Shown: positions 9,479 to 18,079 of the stretch, in pieces
Layout: each line of letters starts with the position of its first letter
Position numbering within the stretch: the first letter of the stretch is position 1
DNA from: Synechococcus sp. KORDI-49
GTDB taxonomy: Bacteria > Cyanobacteriota > Cyanobacteriia > PCC-6307 > Cyanobiaceae
Assembly: GCF_000737575.1 (NCBI RefSeq)
Contig: NZ_CP006270.1
Coordinates: 2,521,814 to 2,585,813 of the forward strand
DNA: 64,000 bases
Direction: 5' to 3'
Translations under genes and position numbers: made by a program
The notes under the pieces: model-generated
The model's database searches: none
Seen by the model: only the letters and a program-made list of their open reading frames with translations
Told to the model about the DNA's origin: nothing

Positions 9479-11881
9479 ATGAAGCTGCGTCAAATCGCAA
9501 TCAGCAGTGGTGTCGTCATCCTTGCTGCGATGACCACGTCGTGTTCGAGTTCGCTTAAGAGCCAGTCGTCGAAGGCTGAATTCGATCGGACGGCACTCCC
9601 GATCGCGGAGCCGAAGCCTGAAAAGGTCACCAAGCTGCTGCCTTCGGAGGTGCCGCTGCCACCCCAGTGGGAAGTGAAAGCACCCGCTGATGCACCCAAT
9701 GTGGTGATCATCCTGCTGGACGACGTGGGCTATGCAGCACCGTCCGCATTCGGTGGCGTTGTGAACATGCCGACGGCTGAGAAGCTCGCCAAAAACGGAC
9801 TGCGTTACAACAAGTTCCACACCACAGCGCTCTGTGCGCCGACGCGCGCGGCGCTGAAATCCGGCCGCAATCACCACAAGGTGAACACGGGTTCGATTCC
9901 GGAGATCGCCACGGGCTATGCGGGCAACTCGACGGTCGTCCCGGATTACGCCGTTCCGGTGGCAGAGATCCTGCGCCTCAATGGCTACAACACGGCCGCC
10001 TTCGGCAAATGGCATGAAACACCAGGTCGTGAGACCACGGCAGCCGGCCCTCAGACCCGTTGGCCAACGCGTCAGGGCTTTGAGAAGTTCTACGGCTTCG
10101 TCGGCGCCGAAGACAACATGTGGGAACCCACCATTCACGATGGTGTGACCGTTGTGGATGCTCCGAAGAAGGATCGCTATCACTTCACCGAAGACATGAC
10201 CGATCAGGCGATCGGTTGGATGCGGCAGCAAAAAGCGATCAAGCCAGATAAGCCATTTTTCATCTATTACTCCTCAGCCGGTGCCCACTCTCCGCATCAT
10301 GTGGGCAAGGAATGGATTGACAAATACAAAGGAAAGTTTGATGAGGGCTGGGATGTTCTCAGGGAGCGCAATCTTCAGAACCAGATCAAGGCAGGGATTG
10401 TTCCTGAAGGCACGAAGATGGCCCAGGCACCGGACAGTATCCCCAAATGGGATAGCCTCACGCCACAGCAGCAGAAAATCTATGCGCGCCAGGCCGAGGT
10501 TTTTGCTGCCTTCACGGAGCATTCTGATTACGAAGCTGGACGTTTGATCCAGGCGATTGAAGATCTCGGCGAGCTTGATAACACCTTGGTGATCTACATC
10601 ACTGGTGACAATGGCGCCAGTGTTGAGGGGGATAGGACCGGTCAGTGGAATTGGAACCACTATCTCAATGGCATTGAAGAGACGCCTGACGAACAGGAGG
10701 CCAAGCTTGATGAGTGGGGCGGACCGACGACTTATCCCATGTATCACATGGGTTGGGCGATCGCCTTCAACTCACCCTTTGCGCTCTCCAAGCAGGTGGC
10801 TGGTGATTTCGGTGGAACACGCAATGGCACGGTGATTCATTGGCCGAAACGCATCAAAAAAGGTGGTGGTATTCGGACTCAGTTCTCGCACGTGAATGAT
10901 GTGGCCCCCACGATCCTTGAGGCGTCTAATCTGCCGATGCCCAAAACAATCAACGGCATCCCGCAGATCCCTATGCAGGGAACCAGCCTGATGTATACCT
11001 TTGACAATCCGGATGCCAAGGAAAAGCACAACACGCAGTACTTCGAAATCATTGGCAACCGGGGCATCTATCACAACGGCTGGATGGCGCGGACCACAGT
11101 GATGTATCCCTGGATGGCGCCGGAACGAATGAATCCGGTTGCGGACGATTCTGGTTGGGAGCTGTACGACACCACTAAGGATTTCAGTCTCTCGACAGAT
11201 CTTGCCGAGCAGGAGCCGGAACGCCTGAAGAAGATGAAGGAGAAGTTCCTGGAACAGGCGATTGAAAATCAGGTGTTGCCACTGGATGATCGACTTCTCG
11301 AGCGTCTGGTGCCGTCCGTTGCCGGACGGCCGACCCTGTTGGGTGATCGCACGTCCATGGATCTCTATCCCTATGCCTGGAACCTGGTCGAAGACTCGAT
11401 CCTCAATGTGAAAAACGTGTCGAACAGTGTGACCGCTTTTGTTGATAAGAAAGGCGACGATGAGGACGGCGTGATCTTCTCCCAGGGTGGTCGCTTTGGT
11501 GGTTGGTCGCTTTACGTTGAAAACAACAAGCCCTCCTACACCTACAACTACTTAGGACAGCTGTTCACGTTCACGAGCGACAAGCCATTACCGACTGGTA
11601 AGTCCGAGATTCGTTTCGAGCTCGACTACGACGGCGGTGGTACTGGTAAGGGTGCTGATGTTCGGATGAAACTCAACGGCGATGTGGTCGCTGAGGGTCG
11701 CCTGGAGAAGACGATTGCATCGCGTTTCTCCATTGATGAGGGTGCTGATGTTGGACTTGACCGTGGCTCTGCGGTCACCGTCAAGACCATTGGTCCCCGG
11801 CGTTACAGCGCCTATGGCGGCCAGATTGACAAGGTGACGATTCAGATCTATCCCAAGGACACAGATCAGAAGAAAGGTTGA
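9479..11881 (+). CDS. Type I sulfatase (arylsulfatase family), exported
   Basis: An 800-residue protein with an N-terminal export signal (MKLRQIAISSGVVILAAMTT, then a cysteine-serine cluster that may be a weak lipobox). Metal-binding aspartates lie in VVIILLDDVGYAAP (residues 81-82). The sulfatase signature CAPTRAALKSGR starts at Cys119, the residue converted to formylglycine. FGKWHETPG and YITGDNGA are further active-site segments. A C-terminal beta domain of about 170 residues follows. It hydrolyses sulfate esters; the substrate is unknown. The formylglycine-generating enzyme follows immediately. Confidence 0.9.
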   Translation: MKLRQIAISSGVVILAAMTTSCSSSLKSQSSKAEFDRTALPIAEPKPEKVTKLLPSEVPLPPQWEVKAPADAPNVVIILLDDVGYAAPSAFGGVVNMPTAEKLAKNGLRYNKFHTTALCAPTRAALKSGRNHHKVNTGSIPEIATGYAGNSTVVPDYAVPVAEILRLNGYNTAAFGKWHETPGRETTAAGPQTRWPTRQGFEKFYGFVGAEDNMWEPTIHDGVTVVDAPKKDRYHFTEDMTDQAIGWMRQQKAIKPDKPFFIYYSSAGAHSPHHVGKEWIDKYKGKFDEGWDVLRERNLQNQIKAGIVPEGTKMAQAPDSIPKWDSLTPQQQKIYARQAEVFAAFTEHSDYEAGRLIQAIEDLGELDNTLVIYITGDNGASVEGDRTGQWNWNHYLNGIEETPDEQEAKLDEWGGPTTYPMYHMGWAIAFNSPFALSKQVAGDFGGTRNGTVIHWPKRIKKGGGIRTQFSHVNDVAPTILEASNLPMPKTINGIPQIPMQGTSLMYTFDNPDAKEKHNTQYFEIIGNRGIYHNGWMARTTVMYPWMAPERMNPVADDSGWELYDTTKDFSLSTDLAEQEPERLKKMKEKFLEQAIENQVLPLDDRLLERLVPSVAGRPTLLGDRTSMDLYPYAWNLVEDSILNVKNVSNSVTAFVDKKGDDEDGVIFSQGGRFGGWSLYVENNKPSYTYNYLGQLFTFTSDKPLPTGKSEIRFELDYDGGGTGKGADVRMKLNGDVVAEGRLEKTIASRFSIDEGADVGLDRGSAVTVKTIGPRRYSAYGGQIDKVTIQIYPKDTDQKKG

Positions 11882-11883
11882 GC

Positions 11884-12738
11884 GTGTCGCCATCGATCAG
11901 CCGGGATGACATGGCCGTCATCCCGGCCGGCCAATATCAACTTGGTTCCACCGATTTCTATCCGGAGGAATCTCCGATCCGAAGGGTTACGTTGCCGTCC
12001 TTCCGGATCGACGTTGCTCCTGTGACCAACGCTCAATTTGAGCGTTTCGTTCATGCCACGGGATACGTCACGGTGTCGGAGCAACCCCCCGACCCCGTGC
12101 TGTATCCGAATCTGGCTCCGGAAGAGCAGATTCCCGAGTCAGCTGTGTTTCTTCCGCCTCCGGCCAGTGTGGATCGCAGCCAGCCTCTGGCTTGGTGGGC
12201 GTTGATCGCTGGTGCTGACTGGAGGCATCCCCGAGGTCCTGAGACGAACCTCGATGGATTGATGGAGCATCCGGTCGTTCACGTCGCTTATGACGATGCG
12301 ATCGCCTACGCCCAATGGGCTGGTAAGCGGCTTCCGACCGCAGACGAATGGGAGGTGGCGGCGCGAGGTGGACTGGTGGCTCAGGATTATGCCTGGGGTG
12401 CTGAGATGACACCGGAGGGCCGCTGGCTGGCGAACGTCTGGCAGGGGCCGTTCCCCTGGGTCAACGAGCAGACGGATGGATGGTTCTGGACATCCCCGGT
12501 GGGTCATTTTCCAGCCAACGGCTATGGGCTGGTCGACGTCTGCGGCAATGTCTGGGAGTGGACGTCAACGGTGTACCCCGTTCCGGAGGAAGAGCAGAAA
12601 CGGCGCGTGATCAAAGGAGGGTCCTTCCTCTGCGCTGAGAACTACTGCCATCGCTTCCGGCCTGCGGCCCTGATGGGCCAGACCCTCGACACGGCAACCT
12701 GTCACATGGGTTTCCGCTGTGCCGCTGACCTGGATTGA
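11884..12738 (+). CDS. Formylglycine-generating enzyme (sulfatase maturase)
   Basis: With GTG 11884 as start the protein has 284 residues; this start has an AAAGG at 11873-11877 at good distance. A TTG at 11878 would overlap the sulfatase stop. The FGE-sulfatase fold is shown by VAPVTNAQFERFV, GKRLPTADEWEVAARGG and YGLVDVCGNVWEWT. KGGSFLCAENYCHRFRP has two cysteines five apart (residues 250 and 255), matching the catalytic pair of aerobic FGE. It oxidises the CxPxR cysteine of sulfatases, so the neighbouring sulfatase is its obvious client. Confidence 0.93.
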   Translation: MSPSISRDDMAVIPAGQYQLGSTDFYPEESPIRRVTLPSFRIDVAPVTNAQFERFVHATGYVTVSEQPPDPVLYPNLAPEEQIPESAVFLPPPASVDRSQPLAWWALIAGADWRHPRGPETNLDGLMEHPVVHVAYDDAIAYAQWAGKRLPTADEWEVAARGGLVAQDYAWGAEMTPEGRWLANVWQGPFPWVNEQTDGWFWTSPVGHFPANGYGLVDVCGNVWEWTSTVYPVPEEEQKRRVIKGGSFLCAENYCHRFRPAALMGQTLDTATCHMGFRCAADLD

Positions 12739-13097
12739 TCCAGCAGCATCAACAGCCCCAGCACGAGATGCAGCAAGCCAGCGGGGCCAACCATGGGGCC
12801 CTGCGCTGCGCCGGTGAAGGCAAAGCCGATCAGAAACAGGGCGGCTGCGAGGTTGTAAAGCATCAACCCAAGCCTGGCTGTGGATGGTTTGGCTTCTGGG
12901 TCGCCAGCAGACCAGCAGGAGATGCCCAGGCTGATCAGCGCCGCGCCGAACAGCTGGGCCAGCTGATCACCACCATCAGCTAGCGGTGATCCGAACAGAA
13001 GAGCCATCACGACGCTTGGAACCAGCACCAGGGGGACACCGGTGCTGAGTTCCACCAGGCAGGAGATCCGGGTGGCATGGCGAGTGAGTTTCACCAT
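12702..13097 (-). CDS. Four-helix membrane protein of unknown family
   Basis: With ATG 13097 as start (MVKLTRHATRISCLVELSTG) the protein has 131 residues; a TTG at 13109 is an alternative. Four hydrophobic stretches are visible, including VPLVLVPSVVMALLF, LFGAALISLGISCW, LYNLAAALFLIGFAF and LLHLVLGLLMLL. It follows the barrel gene on the same strand within about 10 bases, so the two are probably co-transcribed, and it overlaps the FGE gene convergently by 37 bases. No function is assigned. Confidence 0.6.
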   Translation of the reverse strand: MVKLTRHATRISCLVELSTGVPLVLVPSVVMALLFGSPLADGGDQLAQLFGAALISLGISCWSAGDPEAKPSTARLGLMLYNLAAALFLIGFAFTGAAQGPMVGPAGLLHLVLGLLMLLDQSRSAAQRKPM

Positions 13098-13105
13098 GTT
13101 TTGAA

Positions 13106-14131
13106 TCAATCGAAGAACAGTCTCAGACCCAGGTTTACACCGTGCTGAGTCACGTCGTAGTGGTCATCGGATCCGTGACCGGCGAAATCAAGTCCCCAAT
13201 ATTTGTATCCAAGTGACAACTGGGTTGAATTACCGAGCGTGTAGGCGATTCCTGCCTGTGCCGTCCCGGAGAGATCACGACGGCCGCTGACTCCGAAACC
13301 AGCAGCATCGAGGTACAGGAATGCCTGCCACTGATCACTGAAGGCATAGGTGGTCTGCATCCCGATCAGCGGACTCACCCAGGTGTTGGACCATGACTCA
13401 TCCCAGTCCCTCTCAAACTTTGCCTTGGCCTCTTTGGGAATCAGCACGCCAGGGCGGTTGCTGGTGGATTTGTACTCGACGTCGTTCTCAAACTCCACAT
13501 CAACATCCATGGTGGCGTCCACGATGCGGGCCCCGATCAGTCCGACGAATGAGACGTCGCCGGCTTCCATCCGAGGTTTGGCGATGGCGCCAGCGCGGAA
13601 ACGCGCCGCCAGATCGACGACCGTCTGATTGAAGGTGGTATCGAGATCAATTTTTCCTTTGGCGGTGACCCGTCGGTCCTTCACGATTCCGGGAAGGTCA
13701 TTGTCGACCTGATCACGCAAAGCGTTATCCCCGCTCCAGCTGCCGACCGTCTCGGAGATCCAGGAGGAACCATGATTCACATGAGCCTGGAATCCGTAGC
13801 GCCCGTACTCCACCCCAACACGCCCGGTGAAAGCACCTGTGATCGGGGTGAGAACATCTTCCAGGTTCTGGGTCTGGCTGTTGGTATTACCCATCACCCT
13901 GATTTCGGTTGTCGTCTCCAGGGGAAGAAAACCGTAAAGATCGATGTACGTCCGCCAGTTCTTTTCGTCGTCTTCAGTCTTTTCCGTGGGTTCATCCTCC
14001 GCTGCCTGCGTGATCAGCACCGTCTGGCTTTGCTCAGCCACAGATTCGCTCTGCTCTGCCAAAGCTGCTGATGAAAGCCCGAAGGATGCAAGCATCGAAA
14101 TCGGAATGATCAGGGATCGGAACATCCGCAT
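13106..14131 (-). CDS. Outer-membrane beta-barrel protein (paralog A)
   Basis: With ATG 14131 as start the protein has 341 residues; ATG 14125 is equally possible. A signal peptide ends near SSAALAEQSE. An acidic linker precedes alternating beta strands typical of an outer-membrane barrel, ending in GLRLFFD. The segment WQAFLYLDAAGFGVSG and AGIAYTLGNSTQLSL are almost repeated in the gene at 22664-23632, so the two are paralogs. Uptake or sensing of a small molecule is possible, but nothing in the sequence proves it. Confidence 0.7.
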   Translation of the reverse strand: MRMFRSLIIPISMLASFGLSSAALAEQSESVAEQSQTVLITQAAEDEPTEKTEDDEKNWRTYIDLYGFLPLETTTEIRVMGNTNSQTQNLEDVLTPITGAFTGRVGVEYGRYGFQAHVNHGSSWISETVGSWSGDNALRDQVDNDLPGIVKDRRVTAKGKIDLDTTFNQTVVDLAARFRAGAIAKPRMEAGDVSFVGLIGARIVDATMDVDVEFENDVEYKSTSNRPGVLIPKEAKAKFERDWDESWSNTWVSPLIGMQTTYAFSDQWQAFLYLDAAGFGVSGRRDLSGTAQAGIAYTLGNSTQLSLGYKYWGLDFAGHGSDDHYDVTQHGVNLGLRLFFD

Positions 14132-14328
14132 GAGACTCAGCGAGTTTGTAAAGCAATCGCCCTGACCATACGGGGTTTTCCGATTGCGGCACAGGTCAGA
14201 GGTCAATTGCTTGAAGCTGGCCAAGCGCCCTGAAGGCATTGTCAATGCTGGTCCAATAAGACACGCGCAATTCGTACCTTTTGCACACGGTTTTTCGGCA
14301 TGCTGGGCACAACAAAAGTCCTTTCCTT

Positions 14329-15378
14329 GTGAAGCTTTCTACAGCTGCCGCTCTCCTGGCGCTTACCCTGGCTCCCTTCACTTCCGGACAGGCATCGGCA
14401 GAGAATGTTGATCGTTCGGCAGGATCGGACTTCGATCACACGCCTCTGACCTTTGATCAGGATCTGGCGCAGGCTGTGGATGCTTCGTCGGAGTCGACCA
14501 TTGCCCAGGCTTCGGGGAGCTCGAAGACGTCCGGGGCTGCCGCTGCTGAGGCATCAGGCCCGAGCCAGGAAGCTCTGGCCAAAGCCGCCCAGAACCCGAT
14601 CGCCAGCATGATCAGCATTCCGATCCAGTGGAATGCGACTCCGAATACCCAATGGGCTCCCAATGCCATTGATCCCGACGCCGATCACGACAAGGTTCTG
14701 AACGTTGTCAATGTCCAGCCGGTCTTCCCCTTCAAGCTGAGCGATGACTGGACGGTCGTCACCCGCACCATCGTTCCATTTCTGGGTGTTCCCTGGGCTG
14801 ATCCGAAAATTGGTGTGACGGAGGCTGGTGATCCTTATCTCAAGCGCTGGGATCAGGAGCAGCGTGTTGGCATCGGTGATATCAACCCATCGGCCTTCTT
14901 TGTGCCGACCATGGAAGGTGATTTCACCTTCGGTTTCGGTCCCACCGTCGGGATCCCTGTTTCGGATGGTCCTCTCGGGTCGGGCAAGTGGACAGCCGGT
15001 CCTGCCGTTGTCGGTGTATACACCAAGGGGCCTTGGGTTGTCGGTGGATTGGTGAACAACATGTGGTCGTTCGCCGGTGATGAAGATCGGGCTGATGTGA
15101 ACAAGATGCTGTTTCAGCCTTTCATCAACTACAACCTGCCGAAGGGCTGGTATTTCTCCTTTTCACCAATCATCACGGCTGACTGGGAAAACGAAGACAA
15201 TGGCTGGACGGTGCCTGTCGGCGCCGGTGTGGGCCGCGTGTTCAAGGTTGGGAAGCAACCGATCAACATGTCACTCCATGGTTATTACAACGTCGTCAAG
15301 CCTGAGATTGGCGGCGAAGAACTTCTTGGCGATTGGACCATCCGAACCCAGATTCAGTTCCTGATTCCGGCTGGCTGA
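14329..15378 (+). CDS. Outer-membrane barrel / transporter-like protein
   Basis: With GTG 14329 as start (VKLSTAAALLALTLAPFTSG) the protein has 349 residues and a clear signal peptide; a TTG at 14281 gives a poorer N-terminus. An Ala/Ser-rich linker follows, then a beta-rich body with FPFKLSDDWTVVTRTIVP, FTFGFGPTVGIP and MSLHGYYNVVKPEIGG. This pattern is common in Gram-negative outer-membrane proteins often annotated as neuromedin U-like or transporter. The gene begins the plus-strand run of the island, divergent from paralog A. Confidence 0.65.
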   Translation: MKLSTAAALLALTLAPFTSGQASAENVDRSAGSDFDHTPLTFDQDLAQAVDASSESTIAQASGSSKTSGAAAAEASGPSQEALAKAAQNPIASMISIPIQWNATPNTQWAPNAIDPDADHDKVLNVVNVQPVFPFKLSDDWTVVTRTIVPFLGVPWADPKIGVTEAGDPYLKRWDQEQRVGIGDINPSAFFVPTMEGDFTFGFGPTVGIPVSDGPLGSGKWTAGPAVVGVYTKGPWVVGGLVNNMWSFAGDEDRADVNKMLFQPFINYNLPKGWYFSFSPIITADWENEDNGWTVPVGAGVGRVFKVGKQPINMSLHGYYNVVKPEIGGEELLGDWTIRTQIQFLIPAG

Positions 15379-15394
15379 TCGATCTCTGTTTGTT

Positions 15395-15434
15395 TCTGAG
15401 GGATCTTTGGTTGGCCATGATTCAGTCCCTCAGA
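15395..15434 (+). terminator. Stem-loop after the barrel gene
   Basis: Nine-base arms TCTGAGGGA (15395-15403) and TCCCTCAGA (15426-15434) flank a 22-base loop, 17 bases after the stop codon of the barrel gene. No T-run follows, so it may be a processing or stability element rather than an intrinsic terminator. Confidence 0.4.
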
Positions 15435-15538
15435 GATGGCTTCGTGTTTCAAATTTGACTTGAAGCTGTACTGACCATTCTTTGTGTTTGTACAAATCGA
15501 GCATTCATTTCGGTCAAGGTCTCAATCGTGGCATTCAT

Positions 15539-16723
15539 ATGTATGGTTCGCGGGCGTATCAATGGGTGTTTTTTGTGAAATTGCAGGGTGTTCGCCGATC
15601 TCTGTTCGCAACGCTTCCCTTTGCCGCAACCCTGGGTCTTTTGACCGCAACCTTCGGATCACCATTCAATCCAGCGGCTGCAAAAACCCTCCCGCAGCCA
15701 GCTGGTCTCACTGAGTCCGGTCCCAAGGATTGTCCGTCTCCAGCTGTGGCTATGAACCACAACGAAGTAACTCCGGTCACCAAGGCCAACTATGCCGTGG
15801 CGGAAACGGAAGTGATCCTCGCGGACTATGTGCGCAAAATCGCCAAAGGCACCTGCGCGGATGGCATGGGTCTGTTCCTGCATCAGAAGGGTGCAATGGA
15901 TCCGAAGGAACGCACTATTTTGCGACCGAATTTCGATACCCTCTATTCCTTTGCTGTTCTGGATCTCAATAGCCCCGCCACGGTCGTGCTCCCTGAGACC
16001 GACCGTTATCAGATCCTCGAAGTGGTGAACGAGGAACATTGGATTCCGCTGGAGACTGCGAATCCCGGTGGATATCAACTCACCAAAGAGTCGATGGGAA
16101 GTCGTTATGTGTTGGTCCTTGTGCGCACTCGGGTGAACATGCAGGATCCTGAAGATCTTAAAAAAGCTGGGATAGTCCAGGATCAGATTGGCTTGGAGCA
16201 AGCGGAGAAGGGCGAATTTGTTGCAAAAAACAAATACGACATGGATGAAATTCTGGCGATGCGTGCTGATTACAACAAACGCTTGCAGCCTGAGGGTGTG
16301 ACCTCCGAGATGGCCTTTGGTAAGAAGGGAGAGATCAGCGAGGAGATGCGTAATTTTGGTGTTGCTGTTGGTTGGGGTGGGCTCACCAAGCAGGGAGCGG
16401 TGTATCCCATTCCCAAAGTTGTGGATTCCACTGATCCTCAAACCCTTACCTTGAAAGATGTTCCCAGCGACCCACGAGCTTTTTGGTCGGTCACTGTCTA
16501 TGACAAGCAAGGGTTTTCAGTGGGTGAAAAGTACAATGTGAACAGCGCTTTCGCGAAGAAAAATGAAAAAGGTGAGTATGTAATTCATTTTGGAGGTGAT
16601 AAGAGTAAGGACAACTATCTTGATATCTACCCTGGCTGGAATGTTGTGCTGCGAATTTACTCTCCAACCGAGGCTTATTTCAATGGCAGCTGGATCCCTC
16701 CGCAGTTTCAACCCGCGCAGTGA
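15539..16723 (+). CDS. DUF1254/DUF1214 protein, short form 1
   Basis: With ATG 15539 as start the protein has 394 residues; TTG 15482 and GTG 15575 are alternatives. A signal peptide (SLFATLPFAATLGLLTATFG) ends near AAAKTLP. DUF1254 follows, with RPNFDTLYSFAVLDL and LPETDRYQILEV. DUF1214 at the C-terminus has FWSVTVYDKQGFSVGEKY and IYPGWNVVLRIYSP. The function of this family is not established. It is a tandem paralog of the next gene, sharing the FDTLYS, NSAFAK and FGGDK segments. Confidence 0.85.
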   Translation: MYGSRAYQWVFFVKLQGVRRSLFATLPFAATLGLLTATFGSPFNPAAAKTLPQPAGLTESGPKDCPSPAVAMNHNEVTPVTKANYAVAETEVILADYVRKIAKGTCADGMGLFLHQKGAMDPKERTILRPNFDTLYSFAVLDLNSPATVVLPETDRYQILEVVNEEHWIPLETANPGGYQLTKESMGSRYVLVLVRTRVNMQDPEDLKKAGIVQDQIGLEQAEKGEFVAKNKYDMDEILAMRADYNKRLQPEGVTSEMAFGKKGEISEEMRNFGVAVGWGGLTKQGAVYPIPKVVDSTDPQTLTLKDVPSDPRAFWSVTVYDKQGFSVGEKYNVNSAFAKKNEKGEYVIHFGGDKSKDNYLDIYPGWNVVLRIYSPTEAYFNGSWIPPQFQPAQ

Positions 16724-16790
16724 TTCCTTGATCAGGTCAGCCCAAGGTCGACCTTTTTGAATTGTTCGGCATCTTCATTCTCCTTCAAAC

Positions 16791-17897
16791 ATGAATCGTT
16801 TCTCTCCTCGTTTTGTTTCTCTGATGGCGGCGGGTTTTGGTCTGGCAGTCATGTCTGCCGCAGACCTCTCCCTGCCGTTCATGCCATCGGTTCGTGCCCA
16901 GCAATGTCCAAAGCCTGCTTTGGTGATGGCCAGTGACGCACCTGCTCCGGTGACGAAGCTGAATTTTGCAGATGCTGAAACGCAGACGGTGTTCACCAAA
17001 TACCTCGCCAAAGTTGCTGCAGCGACTTGCAGCAGTGGGCTGGGCGTGATCGCCCATGAAACCCAGCCTGCCGATCCAAAAGATCGTACGGTGATCCGAA
17101 TCAACTTTGATACGCTCTATTCTTGGTTGATTCTCGATCTGACAAGTCCGGCAACATTCACTCTGCCGGAGACGGGGGGTCGTTACCAGAGCGCCATGGT
17201 TGTGAATGCACAGGGTTACACCTATGTGAACAAAAATCCTGGTGCCTACACCCTCACGCAGGACGATGTGGGCAGTCGCTACGCCACGGTGGCTTTTCGC
17301 ACGGGCGTGAATATTCAGGATCCTGCTGATGTGGCCAAGGCGCAGGCCCTGCAGGCGAAGTTATCGGTGCAGCAGGCGGATTCTGGTGAAATGGCCTTCC
17401 CTCACCCATGGAACCAGGAGCAGATGCTTGCCCTGCGAGCGGACTACAACAACGAACGTAATGAGAAAGGTGTGAAGTCGGAAGACCTGTTCGGCCGTAA
17501 GGGAGAAATCACCCCGGAGCAGAACAACATGGGTGTAGCTGTGGGGATCGGCGGATTGCCAAAGGAAGGGGCTGTTTATCTGTTCTACACACCATCATCA
17601 TCTGAACCTCAATCGTTGACACTCAAAGATGTTCCGAATGGCGACAATGCTTTTTGGTCGCTCACGGTGTACGACAAAGATGGATTCCCGGTTGGAGAGA
17701 ATTTCAATGTGAACAGTGCATTTGCCAAGGCCAACGCCCAGGGTGAAGTGACGCTTAATTTTGGTGGTGATAAGACGCAACCCAACTATTTGGAGATTTA
17801 CCCGGGCTGGAATGCAACCTTCAGGATTTACAACCCGAAGCCTGCCTATTTTGATGGCAGCTGGGTGCGCCCCGAGTTGCAACCTGCGAAGGATTGA
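16791..17897 (+). CDS. DUF1254/DUF1214 protein, short form 2
   Basis: A 368-residue exported protein with a signal peptide ending near VRAQQCP. The DUF1254 part has IRINFDTLYSWLILDL and LPETGGRYQSAMVV. The DUF1214 part has FWSLTVYDKDGFPVGENF, NVNSAFAKANAQGE and IYPGWNATFRIYNP. It is clearly a duplicate of the gene 67 bases upstream. Both probably act in the periplasm or outside the cell. No catalytic residues can be named with confidence. Confidence 0.87.
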   Translation: MNRFSPRFVSLMAAGFGLAVMSAADLSLPFMPSVRAQQCPKPALVMASDAPAPVTKLNFADAETQTVFTKYLAKVAAATCSSGLGVIAHETQPADPKDRTVIRINFDTLYSWLILDLTSPATFTLPETGGRYQSAMVVNAQGYTYVNKNPGAYTLTQDDVGSRYATVAFRTGVNIQDPADVAKAQALQAKLSVQQADSGEMAFPHPWNQEQMLALRADYNNERNEKGVKSEDLFGRKGEITPEQNNMGVAVGIGGLPKEGAVYLFYTPSSSEPQSLTLKDVPNGDNAFWSLTVYDKDGFPVGENFNVNSAFAKANAQGEVTLNFGGDKTQPNYLEIYPGWNATFRIYNPKPAYFDGSWVRPELQPAKD

Positions 17898-17908
17898 ATC
17901 ATCTCTGA

Positions 17909-17955
17909 TGTGCTGGGAGCACTTTGAACGCACATAGGCCTCTGCGCCCAGCACA
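17909..17955 (+). terminator. Inverted repeat after the second short DUF1254 gene
   Basis: Perfect nine-base arms TGTGCTGGG (17909-17917) and CCCAGCACA (17947-17955) surround a 29-base loop shortly after the stop at 17897. A T-rich stretch begins about 20 bases beyond. It could end the first DUF1254 transcript or act as an operator for the next gene. Confidence 0.4.
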
Positions 17956-18079
17956 ACGCAGATCAACGGATTGTTTTAATTTTTTGAAATGCGTACAAAT
18001 TGGACCATCCGCGTTGCCTTCTTGACTGTCAGCTCGCGGCCGTATCTCTAATTTGCAATGGAATGAATCCTTTCTTCGG

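Noticed and set aside
9368..10231. 287-codon minus-strand frame across the sulfatase start
   Set aside because: Overlaps the signal peptide and active-site region of a clear sulfatase and shows no motif.
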